Shown here: piece by piece, positions 52,397 to 60,450 of the stretch
Layout of the letters: each line of letters begins with the position of its first letter
Numbering within the stretch: position 1 is the first letter of the stretch
Assembly: GCA_028283655.1 (NCBI GenBank)
Contig: JAPWKE010000003.1
Span: forward strand, 3,100,001 to 3,164,000
Direction of reading: 5' to 3'
Length of the DNA: 64,000 nucleotides
Source: Acidobacteriaceae bacterium
Lineage (GTDB): Bacteria > Acidobacteriota > Terriglobia > Terriglobales > Acidobacteriaceae
The notes under the pieces: generated by a model
Told to the model about the DNA's origin: nothing
The model's database searches: none
What the model saw: only the letters and a program-made list of their open reading frames with translations
Made by a program: the position numbers and the translations under genes

Positions 52397-52410
52397 AGGA
52401 AACGTTTCCC
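52397..52410. promoter_or_regulatory. LacI-type operator upstream of the exopolysaccharide export genes
   Basis: AGGAAACGTTTCCC, with perfect core GGAAACGTTTCC at 52398-52409 extended to an AAGG/CCTT-flanked palindrome, 145 bases before ATG 52555. It lies between PPTase and the WecG-STAS gene, well outside any coding frame. Best match with the 37891 site. Confidence 0.7.
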
Positions 52411-52419
52411 TTACGTTTC

Positions 52420-52436
52420 TGTCCAAAATACGGACA
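52420..52436. promoter_or_regulatory. TGTCC-N7-GGACA inverted repeat upstream of the WecG-STAS gene
   Basis: TGTCC (52420-52424) and GGACA (52432-52436) flank AAAATAC, 10 bases after the LacI-type palindrome. It may be a second operator or part of a promoter. Confidence 0.4.
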
Positions 52437-52554
52437 AATGGTTACCAACGGGTGAGTGTCCCTGCGTGCAAAGTGGCATGGGATCGTTGCCTCACTCGTG
52501 GAACCATCATTACTCTGCGGTACTGAACGTTTTTTCTACCGGAATCTGTCTACG

Positions 52555-53709
52555 ATGATGCGTCGAAACTCTAGAGTTGTGTCCCTCTTCGGACTACCCA
52601 TCTGCAATGTTGCGATGGATCGCGCAGTCGCGAGCATTGAGTCGCGCATCCGCTCCGGTGGAACGTATCAGATTGCGACAGCGAATCTGGACTTCGTTCG
52701 CAACGCTCGCCGCAACCCGGAACTGCACCGCGTGATCTGCGATTGCGCGATGGTGCTACCGGATGGCTTCCCGCTGGTGTGGGCCTCAAAACTGATGGAC
52801 CGCCCGCTGCGGGAACGCGTTGCCGGTTCAGACCTTACGGTAGAACTCGCAAAGCTTTCAGCCGAAAAAGGCTATGGCATCTTTCTGCTTGGCTCGTCCG
52901 ATGCCAGCGCGCAGGAGTCCATGCGCGTGCTCAGTGCGCGCTTCCCTGGCGTGAACTTTGTAGGACAGTATGCCCCGCCGCCCGCATCGCTGGACAAGAT
53001 GGACAACACCGAGATTCTGCGTCGGGTCCATGCCGCGCATCCGCATATTCTGCTGGTGGCGTTTGGCAATCCGAAGCAGGAGTTCTGGATCCATCGCCAT
53101 CTGGAGCAGCTGCGCGTGCCGATTGCGATCGGTATCGGCGGAACGCTGGAGATGATTGCAGGGACGTTGAAGCGCGCGCCCAAGTGGGTGCAGGCGCTGA
53201 ATATGGAGTGGGCGTACCGCATGATGCAGGAGCCCGCACGTCTGCTGCCTCGCTATGCCCATGATTTTGGCGCGCTGCTGCGCTATCTGCCGCGCGAAGT
53301 GATCGCGCAGCGGATGCAGAAGAAGCGCAGCAAGGGCGACATGATCCGCATCGACCAAGAGCGCGGACACCTGGTCGCACAGGTGCGTGGCGCGCTGACC
53401 GGGCCGCTGTGCGGACAGATGCGCGATATCGTTTCCGATGCCATTCGCCGTGGCGATAACGTCACGATCGACCTTGCGGATGCTTCGCAGGTTGGCGCGG
53501 ATGGACTGGGCTGCCTGCTGGATGCACGCCGCAGCCTGCATAGTCGAGGTCTCGATTTCTACCTTGTCAGCCCGAGCGGCAGCGTTCGCCGGGTGCTTGA
53601 TGCTTCCGCACTTCGCTCGCTGCTGTATGAGCAGAAGACGCCGGAAGAGAAGAAAGTTCAGCAGTACCCAGAGGAGTCGTTGCCGGCCGTTGATCGCATG
53701 TCTGCGTAA
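52555..53709 (+). CDS. WecG/TagA/CpsF-type glycosyltransferase fused to a STAS domain
   Basis: ATG 52555 (or 52558) gives 384 residues. Residues about 8-240 are the WecG/TagA fold: YQIATANLDFVRNARRNPEL, DGFPLVWASKL, IFLLGSSDASAQ and the diagnostic AFGNPKQEFWIH. This family adds the second sugar of a lipid-linked repeat unit. Residues about 263-360 are a STAS domain (VAQVRGALTGPL, VTIDLADASQVGADGLGCLL, LYLVSPSG-like strand), the fold of anti-sigma-factor antagonists; Ser in the ASQVGADG loop is the position phosphorylated in SpoIIAA-type proteins. The fusion suggests that sugar transfer is controlled by phosphorylation or partner binding. It begins the wza-wzz run and has the 52397 palindrome upstream. 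Confidence 0.88.
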   Translation: MMRRNSRVVSLFGLPICNVAMDRAVASIESRIRSGGTYQIATANLDFVRNARRNPELHRVICDCAMVLPDGFPLVWASKLMDRPLRERVAGSDLTVELAKLSAEKGYGIFLLGSSDASAQESMRVLSARFPGVNFVGQYAPPPASLDKMDNTEILRRVHAAHPHILLVAFGNPKQEFWIHRHLEQLRVPIAIGIGGTLEMIAGTLKRAPKWVQALNMEWAYRMMQEPARLLPRYAHDFGALLRYLPREVIAQRMQKKRSKGDMIRIDQERGHLVAQVRGALTGPLCGQMRDIVSDAIRRGDNVTIDLADASQVGADGLGCLLDARRSLHSRGLDFYLVSPSGSVRRVLDASALRSLLYEQKTPEEKKVQQYPEESLPAVDRMSA

Positions 53710-53757
53710 TCAACTTGATTCAGCAGATGTTTCACTGCGGGGCCAGCCACCTAAGAT

Positions 53758-54828
53758 ATGTCCATGCCTTTCGGGATTCACGAACGCGCCGCACGCGCCA
53801 TCACGCTTCCTGTGATGTTTGCTGCACTGTTTGCGGCCAGCGCGCAGGCGCACTCCCAAAGCACACCGCTTACGACTCCGACTTCGACAGAGAGTGGAGC
53901 GATTCCCGCAAGCGTCTTCTCTGATCTGCTGCAGACGCAGCCCGCAGAGAACCAGCCGTATCAACTGGGGCGCGGCGATGCGATCAGCGTGGTGGTCGAA
54001 GGACGGCCGGAGCTTTCGAGCAAACAGATTGTCGGACCGGATGGCAGCATTACGATGCCGCTCGTCGGCTCGATTGTGCTGGTAGATAAGACGCGCGATC
54101 AGGCGTCCGAAGCGATTCGCCAGTCACTGCTGAAGTACTACACCTTCCCTGTTGTGACGGTCACGGTGGAAGGCTACAACTCCAACCGCGTGCTTCTGCT
54201 GGGTTCGATTTCGACCCCGGGGATGCAGGTGTTTGACCATACACCGACGCTGCTGGAGGTTCTGGCGCGTGGCGGTGGAGCGACCCATGGTGGCTTGAAC
54301 AGCCGAAGCGGCGGAGGCTATGGCGGCAACAGCGGTGGCGGAAGCAGCGATCCGATGCCGGACAAAGCCATCATCTATCGCAGCAACGAGACGGCGATTA
54401 CGCTCGAGGTTCGCAAGCTGATTGCGAGCGGAAGCCCGCTGGCGAACATTCGCCTGAAGCGCGACGATGTTGTGTTCATTCCCTCCAGCACGGACCGCTT
54501 CGTTTCGGTGCTGGGACAGGTGCAGCGCCCGGGTTCGCAGATGCTGGAGCAGCAGACGACGCTGGCACGCATTCTTTCGGACGCTGGCGGGTTGCTGCCA
54601 CAGGCAGGCAAAGACCCCAAGATTCGCATTATCTCCGCAACAACGGGCAAAGAGCAGGATGTGCTCTTTAAAGACGTGCTGAGCCCGCGCACCTCCGAGG
54701 TGAAGCTCGAGGCCGGAGACATTATTTATATCCCGCAGAGTGGCTTCAACTCTGTGACATACACGATTGAACGGCTATCGCCGCTGGCAACCATCTTCAC
54801 AACCGCAGCTCTACTGAACCAGCACTAA
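53758..54828 (+). CDS. Polysaccharide export outer-membrane protein, Wza-like
   Basis: 356 residues with a Sec signal (MFAALFAASAQAHS region); ATG 53758 or 53764 are both possible. The Poly_export domain spans about 65-155 (YQLGRGDAISVVVEGRPEL, then GPDGSITMPLVG). It is followed by SLBB-type domains (VLLLGSISTPGMQVF, and VSVLGQVQRPGSQMLEQQ). A Gly/Ser linker (SGGGYGGNSGGGSS) interrupts the first SLBB region. No lipobox Cys is seen in the leader, unlike classical Wza. It should form the outer-membrane channel for the exopolysaccharide with the Wzz-like protein encoded 4 bases downstream. Confidence 0.9.
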   Translation: MSMPFGIHERAARAITLPVMFAALFAASAQAHSQSTPLTTPTSTESGAIPASVFSDLLQTQPAENQPYQLGRGDAISVVVEGRPELSSKQIVGPDGSITMPLVGSIVLVDKTRDQASEAIRQSLLKYYTFPVVTVTVEGYNSNRVLLLGSISTPGMQVFDHTPTLLEVLARGGGATHGGLNSRSGGGYGGNSGGGSSDPMPDKAIIYRSNETAITLEVRKLIASGSPLANIRLKRDDVVFIPSSTDRFVSVLGQVQRPGSQMLEQQTTLARILSDAGGLLPQAGKDPKIRIISATTGKEQDVLFKDVLSPRTSEVKLEAGDIIYIPQSGFNSVTYTIERLSPLATIFTTAALLNQH

Positions 54829-54832
54829 AACG

Positions 54833-56998
54833 ATGAGCAACGACCTCAAAAACGGCACGATCGTCCGCGGAACGGACCAGGACTTCGCCTCGGGTGAAGC
54901 GGGTGCGCGTGCCGGTCGTAGCGCAGGCGCAGCGGCGTTTCGGCTGGACATCCGCCGAGCGTATGCGATGCATCGCAAGGCTGCATGGGTTGCGGGACTG
55001 AGCGTGTTTCTGCTGGTGCTGGCGTACGGCGTTTCGCGGCCAAAGAAGTACGAGGCCGAGGCGGTTTTCTATGTCGCGCCGGTGCAGCGCGATGTGCTGA
55101 ACACGAACAACACGCAAGGCTACGACGACGCCAAGTACAACGCGACGCTGCAGCAGTTGATGCAGACGATGCAGCGCGTGGATGTGGCTGAGACGGCCGT
55201 GAAGACGCTTCCCGAAGGTGTGTGGCGCGGGAAGAAAGAACCGGTTCGGCTGGCGGCGATTCGACTGATCAGCGGGCTGACGGTGCAGCGCGCAGGCAGC
55301 AGCTTTCAGCTGGTTGCCGATCTGCAGGGCGATGACGCGGAAGGCACTGCGGCGGCGTTGAATGCATTGTCAAAGGCGTTCATCGAGCAGGTGAAGACAG
55401 AAGCTGCCGGGCCGATTGATCAGCAGCTTGTGTTGCTGAACAGTGAGAAAGATAGCGTGACGGACGCGCTGGTGAAGGCCCGTGCGCAGCAGGCGCAGCT
55501 TTCCTCCGCACTCGGTGTAGCACGGCTGAACACGGACGCCAGCAACCCGTTTGATGAGAACGTCAACCTGATTCGCCAGCAGATTTATTCGTTGCAGCAG
55601 AGCCGCCAGATGCAGGGCGGAGGCTACGGCGAACAGTCGGGTGGTGGAGCGGTTTCGTCTACCGGCAACCTGGTGAACTCGCTGAGTTCGCGCAAGGCGC
55701 AGCTGCAAAGCCAGATGGCTGGCATGACGCCTGCGAACCCAATTTATCAGCAAGACCAGGCCGAGCTGGCCGTGACAGAAAAGTCATTGTCCAACGCAAG
55801 TGAGCGGTTGGAACAAGAGAACAACGAACGCGATAGCCGTCGCCAGCGGGCTTCGGACGAGCGTGCAAAGAGCCTGGAAGCTGCGCTGAAGGCACAGATG
55901 GAGCGCCAGAGTGCGACCGCTGCTGCCGCGGCCCCGCAACTACAGCAGTATGCTGCTCTGACGAGCGAGATCGATCGGCTGCAGGTGCGTTCCAATGCGA
56001 TTGACGAGAGCGAACGCACGATCGAACTGGAGCGGCGTTCGCCCTCGCAGGTTCGCGTGGCTGTGCCTGCGAGCACGCCCCCGGGCCCCGTTCCGGGCAA
56101 GCGCAAGCTGATTACGGCGGCGTCCTTCCCACTGGGACTTCTGGCTGGAGCGATTGTAGCGCTGCTGGCGCATACGCGTGATCGTCGCATCTTCCTGAGT
56201 CGCGATATCGAGCAGATACTGGGCTTCCGCCCGATGGCTGTTCTGCCTGTGGCTACAGAGGTTTCGGAGCCGGTCCACAACTCGTACCTGCTGCGACTGG
56301 CGGCGGCGATTGAAAACTCCTATCGCAATGGCGGAGCGCGGACGTTTGTCTTCACTGCGCCAAACCCGGAGACAGATGTCGAAGACCTCGTCTTCCATCT
56401 ACAGCTCAAGATGAAGGACCTGGGATACTCTGCGCTTTGGATTGACAGCGAAACGCTGCTGCGCGCGGAGAAGGACTTCGAAGAGGCGTATGGCCGCGGA
56501 CCTTCGATGGACGAAGACACGCGGTACTCGGAGAAAGGCACCGATGGCTACGCCGCCGCGCGCCTGGCATGGCTGCAGCGCGACTATGACCTGGTGCTGA
56601 TCGATGCTCCGGCGCTGACGATCTCCGGAGAAGCTGAGTATGCGGTTCGCCGCTGCGATGCCACCGTGCTGGTAAACGAGAGCGGTGTGACGACGCGCGA
56701 TGATCTGCAGCTTGCAGGCGAGATTCTGGAGCGGATCGGTCTTGGCGGCGTGGGTGCGGTCGTGAAGGACCTGAAGCTGGAGAACGCGGATGTGATCTTC
56801 CAGAACGCGGTGCGCAAGGCCGAAGCGGATCATGCTCGCCGGGTTCCACGTGAGCCGCGCGACAATGAAGGATCCTGGCAGGTGCTGGAGGCGGGAACGA
56901 CACGCGAACTGGTGCTGCCGGGTGATCCTGTGGCGCGCAGTCGCCGTCGCAAGCGCCCCGAAAATGCGGCGTATCCTCGTTTTACGCAGACACGGTAA
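54833..56998 (+). CDS. Chain-length determinant (Wzz) / BY-kinase-like protein with degenerate nucleotide site
   Basis: 721 residues. Transmembrane segments at about 51-70 (WVAGLSVFLLVLAYGV) and 425-445 (ITAASFPLGLLAGAIVALLA) flank a long periplasmic coiled-coil region (about 190-400, rich in Gln, Ala and Glu). The cytoplasmic part resembles BY-kinases/CpsD, but the expected Walker A G-x-x-x-x-G-K-(S/T) is replaced at about residue 504 by FVFTAPNPETDVED, while the Walker A'/B-like strand LVLIDAPAL is kept at about 586. No C-terminal Tyr cluster exists. It is therefore probably a catalytically inactive co-polymerase. It starts 4 bases after the wza-like stop. Confidence 0.85.
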   Translation: MSNDLKNGTIVRGTDQDFASGEAGARAGRSAGAAAFRLDIRRAYAMHRKAAWVAGLSVFLLVLAYGVSRPKKYEAEAVFYVAPVQRDVLNTNNTQGYDDAKYNATLQQLMQTMQRVDVAETAVKTLPEGVWRGKKEPVRLAAIRLISGLTVQRAGSSFQLVADLQGDDAEGTAAALNALSKAFIEQVKTEAAGPIDQQLVLLNSEKDSVTDALVKARAQQAQLSSALGVARLNTDASNPFDENVNLIRQQIYSLQQSRQMQGGGYGEQSGGGAVSSTGNLVNSLSSRKAQLQSQMAGMTPANPIYQQDQAELAVTEKSLSNASERLEQENNERDSRRQRASDERAKSLEAALKAQMERQSATAAAAAPQLQQYAALTSEIDRLQVRSNAIDESERTIELERRSPSQVRVAVPASTPPGPVPGKRKLITAASFPLGLLAGAIVALLAHTRDRRIFLSRDIEQILGFRPMAVLPVATEVSEPVHNSYLLRLAAAIENSYRNGGARTFVFTAPNPETDVEDLVFHLQLKMKDLGYSALWIDSETLLRAEKDFEEAYGRGPSMDEDTRYSEKGTDGYAAARLAWLQRDYDLVLIDAPALTISGEAEYAVRRCDATVLVNESGVTTRDDLQLAGEILERIGLGGVGAVVKDLKLENADVIFQNAVRKAEADHARRVPREPRDNEGSWQVLEAGTTRELVLPGDPVARSRRRKRPENAAYPRFTQTR

Positions 56999-57037
56999 AC
57001 GTCTGCTACCCAGTCCACGTCGTTCCCGGTACCCATC

Positions 57038-57550
57038 ATGTTTGAACATATTCGCGAAGACTGGCGAGCACATAACCGGGACTGGACGCGGCAAGGCTTC
57101 TGGGTAATGGTCGTCTACCGCTACGGGCGCTGGCGCTATGGCATTCGGCCGCGCGTGCTGCGTGTTCCGTTTTCGTTCCTCTATAAGTTCATGAAGTTCT
57201 GGGCTGACTGCGTGCTGGGTGCGGAGATTCCGTGCGAGGTGCAGATCGGCCGGCGGTTCGTGCTGGAGCACACGGGAACGATTGTGATCAGTGGCGATGC
57301 GGTGCTGGGCGATGATTGCGTGCTGCGCCACGGCGTGACCCTGGGGCTGAAAAACCGCGGGCTGCGCGGCTCACCAAGGCTGGGCAATCGCGTGGATGTT
57401 GGCGCAGGGGCAAAGCTGCTGGGGCCGATCGTGATCGGCGACGATGTTGCGATAGGCGCGAACGCGGTGGTGCTGTGTGATGTTCCAGCGAACCACATCG
57501 CGGTGGGCAATCCGGCGGTGATCAAGCCGCGCAAGGTTTCGGCGCGATGA
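57038..57550 (+). CDS. Serine-acetyltransferase-like hexapeptide acyltransferase
   Basis: 170 residues. The helical N-terminus (MFEHIREDWRAHNRDWTRQG, then YRYGRWRYGIRPRVLRVPFSF) is followed by a left-handed beta-helix of hexapeptide repeats (IGRRFVLEHTGTIVISGDAVLGDDCVL), ending in AVVLCDVPANHIAVGNPAVIK. This resembles CysE-type enzymes found in exopolysaccharide loci, which O-acetylate a sugar rather than serine. The stop overlaps the next glycosyltransferase (ATGA). Confidence 0.85.
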   Translation: MFEHIREDWRAHNRDWTRQGFWVMVVYRYGRWRYGIRPRVLRVPFSFLYKFMKFWADCVLGAEIPCEVQIGRRFVLEHTGTIVISGDAVLGDDCVLRHGVTLGLKNRGLRGSPRLGNRVDVGAGAKLLGPIVIGDDVAIGANAVVLCDVPANHIAVGNPAVIKPRKVSAR

Positions 57551-58548
57551 GCCAGATTGCCAGGCTTTCGGTGGTGGTGATCGGGCGCAACGAAGGCCCG
57601 CGGCTGGAGCGCTGCCTGGCGAGCGTTCGCGCAATGCGCAACGATGGTTGGGAGAGCGAGTATCTCTACGTCGACTCGGGTTCGACCGATGACAGCCTTG
57701 CTATTGCAGAGCGCAATGGCTTCACGACGATTCCCTTGCCTGCTGGAAAACCTACGGCTGCGCGCGGACGCAACGCCGGATGGCGTGCCGCGACGGGCGA
57801 TGTGGTGCTCTTCCTCGACGGCGATACCGTGTTGCACCCGGAGTTCGTGGCCGAGGCGTCGCAGTCGTTTGCTGACGCGGAGACCGCGGTGATCTGGGGG
57901 CATCGGCGTGAGCTGTATCCCGAGCAGACGATCTACAACCGCGTGATGGACCTGGACTGGATCTACGCGCCGGGATGGACGCCGTTCTGCGGAGGCGATG
58001 CGCTCTTTCAGCGCAACACGCTGCTAGCGGTGGACGGCTTTGACGAGACGCTGATTGCGGGCGAGGAGCCGGAGCTTTGCCGCCGGATTCTAGCGCGTGG
58101 CGAGCGTATTCTGCACGTTGACCAACCGATGACCGGGCATGACCTTGCACTGCGCTCGTTTCGCTCATACTGGCAGCGCGCGGAGCGGGCAGGACATGCG
58201 TATGCCGAGGTGGCTGCACGGTTTGCCGAGAGCGGATCGCCGTTCTGGCAGGATGAGGTGGCGCGCAACCGCAAGCGGGCCATGCTGCTGATGGGGCTGC
58301 CGCTGGTTGGGTTGGTGGTCTCGCTGCTGTTTCTTTCGCCGTGGCCGCTGCTTGTGGTCGCTGCGCTGCTGCTGGCGCTGCTGCTGCGGACGGCGTGGAA
58401 GGCGAGATGGAAGTCCAGCAACAAGCTGACGCTGCTACTTTACGGAGCGCACTCCCACTTGCAGCAGATTCCGATCTACTTCGGTCAGCTTCGCTTTGCG
58501 CGCAATCGCAAGGCGGGCCGCAAGGCCGATCTGCTTGAGTACAAGTAA
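57547..58548 (+). CDS. Glycosyltransferase family 2 with C-terminal membrane segment
   Basis: 333 residues. GT-A features: LSVVVIGRNEGPRLERCL, YVDSGSTDDSL, AARGRNAGWRAATGDVVLFLDGDT. The acceptor-side residues look intact (CGGDALFQRN, AGEEPELCRRIL). One long hydrophobic stretch near 260-285 probably anchors the C-terminus. It is coupled to the acetyltransferase gene and converges on the minus-strand GT4 gene 9 bases away. Confidence 0.88.
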   Translation: MSQIARLSVVVIGRNEGPRLERCLASVRAMRNDGWESEYLYVDSGSTDDSLAIAERNGFTTIPLPAGKPTAARGRNAGWRAATGDVVLFLDGDTVLHPEFVAEASQSFADAETAVIWGHRRELYPEQTIYNRVMDLDWIYAPGWTPFCGGDALFQRNTLLAVDGFDETLIAGEEPELCRRILARGERILHVDQPMTGHDLALRSFRSYWQRAERAGHAYAEVAARFAESGSPFWQDEVARNRKRAMLLMGLPLVGLVVSLLFLSPWPLLVVAALLLALLLRTAWKARWKSSNKLTLLLYGAHSHLQQIPIYFGQLRFARNRKAGRKADLLEYK

Positions 58549-58557
58549 CCGTCTGAG

Positions 58558-59820
58558 CTAAGCATATTTGCGGATGAGCGCGGCGCGCTCGGCGAAGACG
58601 GCTTCGTCGGTGAAGCGCTGACCGTTCTGTGCGGCTGCCTGCATCAGCGTGACAAGTTGCTCGCGGTTACGGCTGAGGTCCGCAAGGAGCGTGCCGAGTG
58701 CGGCGGTATCGTGCATCGGGACAAGCTCACCACCGCCGTGGCCCTGGAGAAGATCTTCGGCGAAGGCGTTGCGGTAGCCGAGCATCGGCGTGCCGGTGAC
58801 GAGGGTTTCAAGCAGGATGCGCGGGGACTCCGGCGTGATGTGCGTGAAGAGCAGGACGTCGGCGCTGCGGAGGTGATCGAGCAGCACGGCGCGGTCGGCG
58901 ACGAAGCCGGGGTACTGCACGATGTCTTCGAGGCCGAGACGCTTGCGTTCGGCGAAAGCTTCGTCATGCAGCGGACCTTCACCCAGCCAGATGGCGTCAA
59001 GCTCAGCACCGCGGTTGCTGGCCTCTGCGACAGATGCCAGCCACTCAAGCGGGGCCTTCATGGCGTCGAGACGCCCAGCGTAGACGACACGAAGACCGCT
59101 ACGGGTGCGAGCGTCCGCGACCTTCGCGGTGAGTTGCTGGGTGGTGATGAGGTCTGCGGGTTTGGTGTGGACGTCGTGGATAAGGTGGTTCGCGCCTTTG
59201 CGAAGCCACGGGGCATAGGCGCGGAAGCAGTCGTCGCCGTGCCAGAGTCCGAGCGTGGCGTGCTGAATGACGTGGCGATGGTAACGCTCCATCAGCGGGG
59301 CTTCGACGGCGACGCGCAGACGACGCGCGAGGCTGGCTCCGATGGCGGTTTTGCGGATCAGGTCATGCTCTACGCGGTCGGTATGGATGGAGTAAGTACG
59401 CTTCTGCGCGATAGCTTCGAGAGCCGCGATCGCTGCCCAGTCGCCGACCGTTCCACCAATGGCAAACTGCAGATGTCTGGATTGGCGAACGCCTTCGGCG
59501 AGTGTTGCGCGGGTGGTCTTGTAGGTCTTCGCGAACTCTTTTGGCGAGTAGGCCCAGGGCAATGGATCGCAGAGGAGGCGGTCGGCGTGCTGCAGTTCGC
59601 TGACCTTGCGCCAGGTGAAGCCGGCGAGCGAAGGGATGAGGCTTTCCGGAATGACAGGCGCGGCAATGCGAAGGGGGCTGAAGGATTCGGCCCAACGATC
59701 AAGGCCGTTACCTGCCTGCGACTCGACCCACAATTCGCCTTCGTGGAGACGGAACGGCACGGGCAACACAAGGTACATGCTGCTGAGTTCTTGCGAGGCT
59801 TGCACGGCGGTGGAGGTCAC
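58558..59820 (-). CDS. Glycosyltransferase family 4
   Basis: 420 residues. The start GTG 59820 overlaps the preceding stop (GTGA). The C-terminal GT-B domain has VVYAGRLDAMKAPLEWL, IWLGEGPLHDEA, VQYPGFVADRAVLLDHLRSADVLLFTHITPESPRILLE, with the E-x7-E-type block (ESPRILLE), and a sugar-nucleotide binding helix. The N-terminal acceptor domain is less conserved. It probably adds one residue to the repeat unit; substrates unknown. Confidence 0.87.
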   Translation of the reverse strand: MTSTAVQASQELSSMYLVLPVPFRLHEGELWVESQAGNGLDRWAESFSPLRIAAPVIPESLIPSLAGFTWRKVSELQHADRLLCDPLPWAYSPKEFAKTYKTTRATLAEGVRQSRHLQFAIGGTVGDWAAIAALEAIAQKRTYSIHTDRVEHDLIRKTAIGASLARRLRVAVEAPLMERYHRHVIQHATLGLWHGDDCFRAYAPWLRKGANHLIHDVHTKPADLITTQQLTAKVADARTRSGLRVVYAGRLDAMKAPLEWLASVAEASNRGAELDAIWLGEGPLHDEAFAERKRLGLEDIVQYPGFVADRAVLLDHLRSADVLLFTHITPESPRILLETLVTGTPMLGYRNAFAEDLLQGHGGGELVPMHDTAALGTLLADLSRNREQLVTLMQAAAQNGQRFTDEAVFAERAALIRKYA

Positions 59821-60428
59821 AGGCGTTCACCTCGTAGGTCTTGCGCGGAAGCGCCGATTGGCCTTGCAGGAACGCCTGCGACGACGGCGTTGGCAGGGAC
59901 GTCTTTTGTCACCACGGCGTTTGCGCCAACGGTGGCGCCGTCGCCGATGGTGACACCACCGAGCACGGTGACGCCGCGGCCGATCCAGACTTCGCGGCCA
60001 AGCACGATGGGCTTTGCCGTGTGACCGGCGTCGCGGAGAGGGATGCCTTCGACGCGGACGTGGTTTGCGTCGCGCAGGCTGGCGTACTCGCCGATCATGG
60101 AGCCGTCGCCGATGGTTACGCCAGCCATGGCGACGAGGTGGACGCCGCGCGAAAGTACGCAGCCCGAGCCAACAGTGATGGCTGCGGCTTCCTGCGTTTC
60201 AAGATGCGTGCCGGGATAGAGCAGGCAGTGCTCGCCGAAGCGAATGCGGTGGGTTCCGTAGACCCATTGCTTGCCGAGCACGACGGTAGAGCTGGGCAGA
60301 GACTCTCGCAGTTGGGCCGCAAGGGAGGCGAAGCTGAACAGGCGGCGCGTGGCTTCGCAAAGACCGGCGCTCGCTCGAAGGAGCGCGACCAGAGGAGCGG
60401 CCAGAAGCTGTTTGCCGGAACGTGTCAT
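59817..60428 (-). CDS. Hexapeptide-repeat O-acyltransferase (WcaF/maltose-acetyltransferase-like)
   Basis: ATG 60428 gives 203 residues; the longer open frame reaches into the GT2 gene. Left-handed beta-helix repeats run through ITVGSGCVLSRGVHLVAMAG, VTIGDGSMIGEYASL, IVLGREVWIGRGVTVLGGVT and IGDGATVGANAVVTKDVPAN, ending in AVVAGVPARPI, the signature of acetyltransferases that modify sugars. It sits between two glycosyltransferases and is coupled to the downstream GT4. Confidence 0.88.
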   Translation of the reverse strand: MTRSGKQLLAAPLVALLRASAGLCEATRRLFSFASLAAQLRESLPSSTVVLGKQWVYGTHRIRFGEHCLLYPGTHLETQEAAAITVGSGCVLSRGVHLVAMAGVTIGDGSMIGEYASLRDANHVRVEGIPLRDAGHTAKPIVLGREVWIGRGVTVLGGVTIGDGATVGANAVVTKDVPANAVVAGVPARPIGASAQDLRGERL

Positions 60429-60450
60429 GCTGATTTGCCTTACCCCTCTG

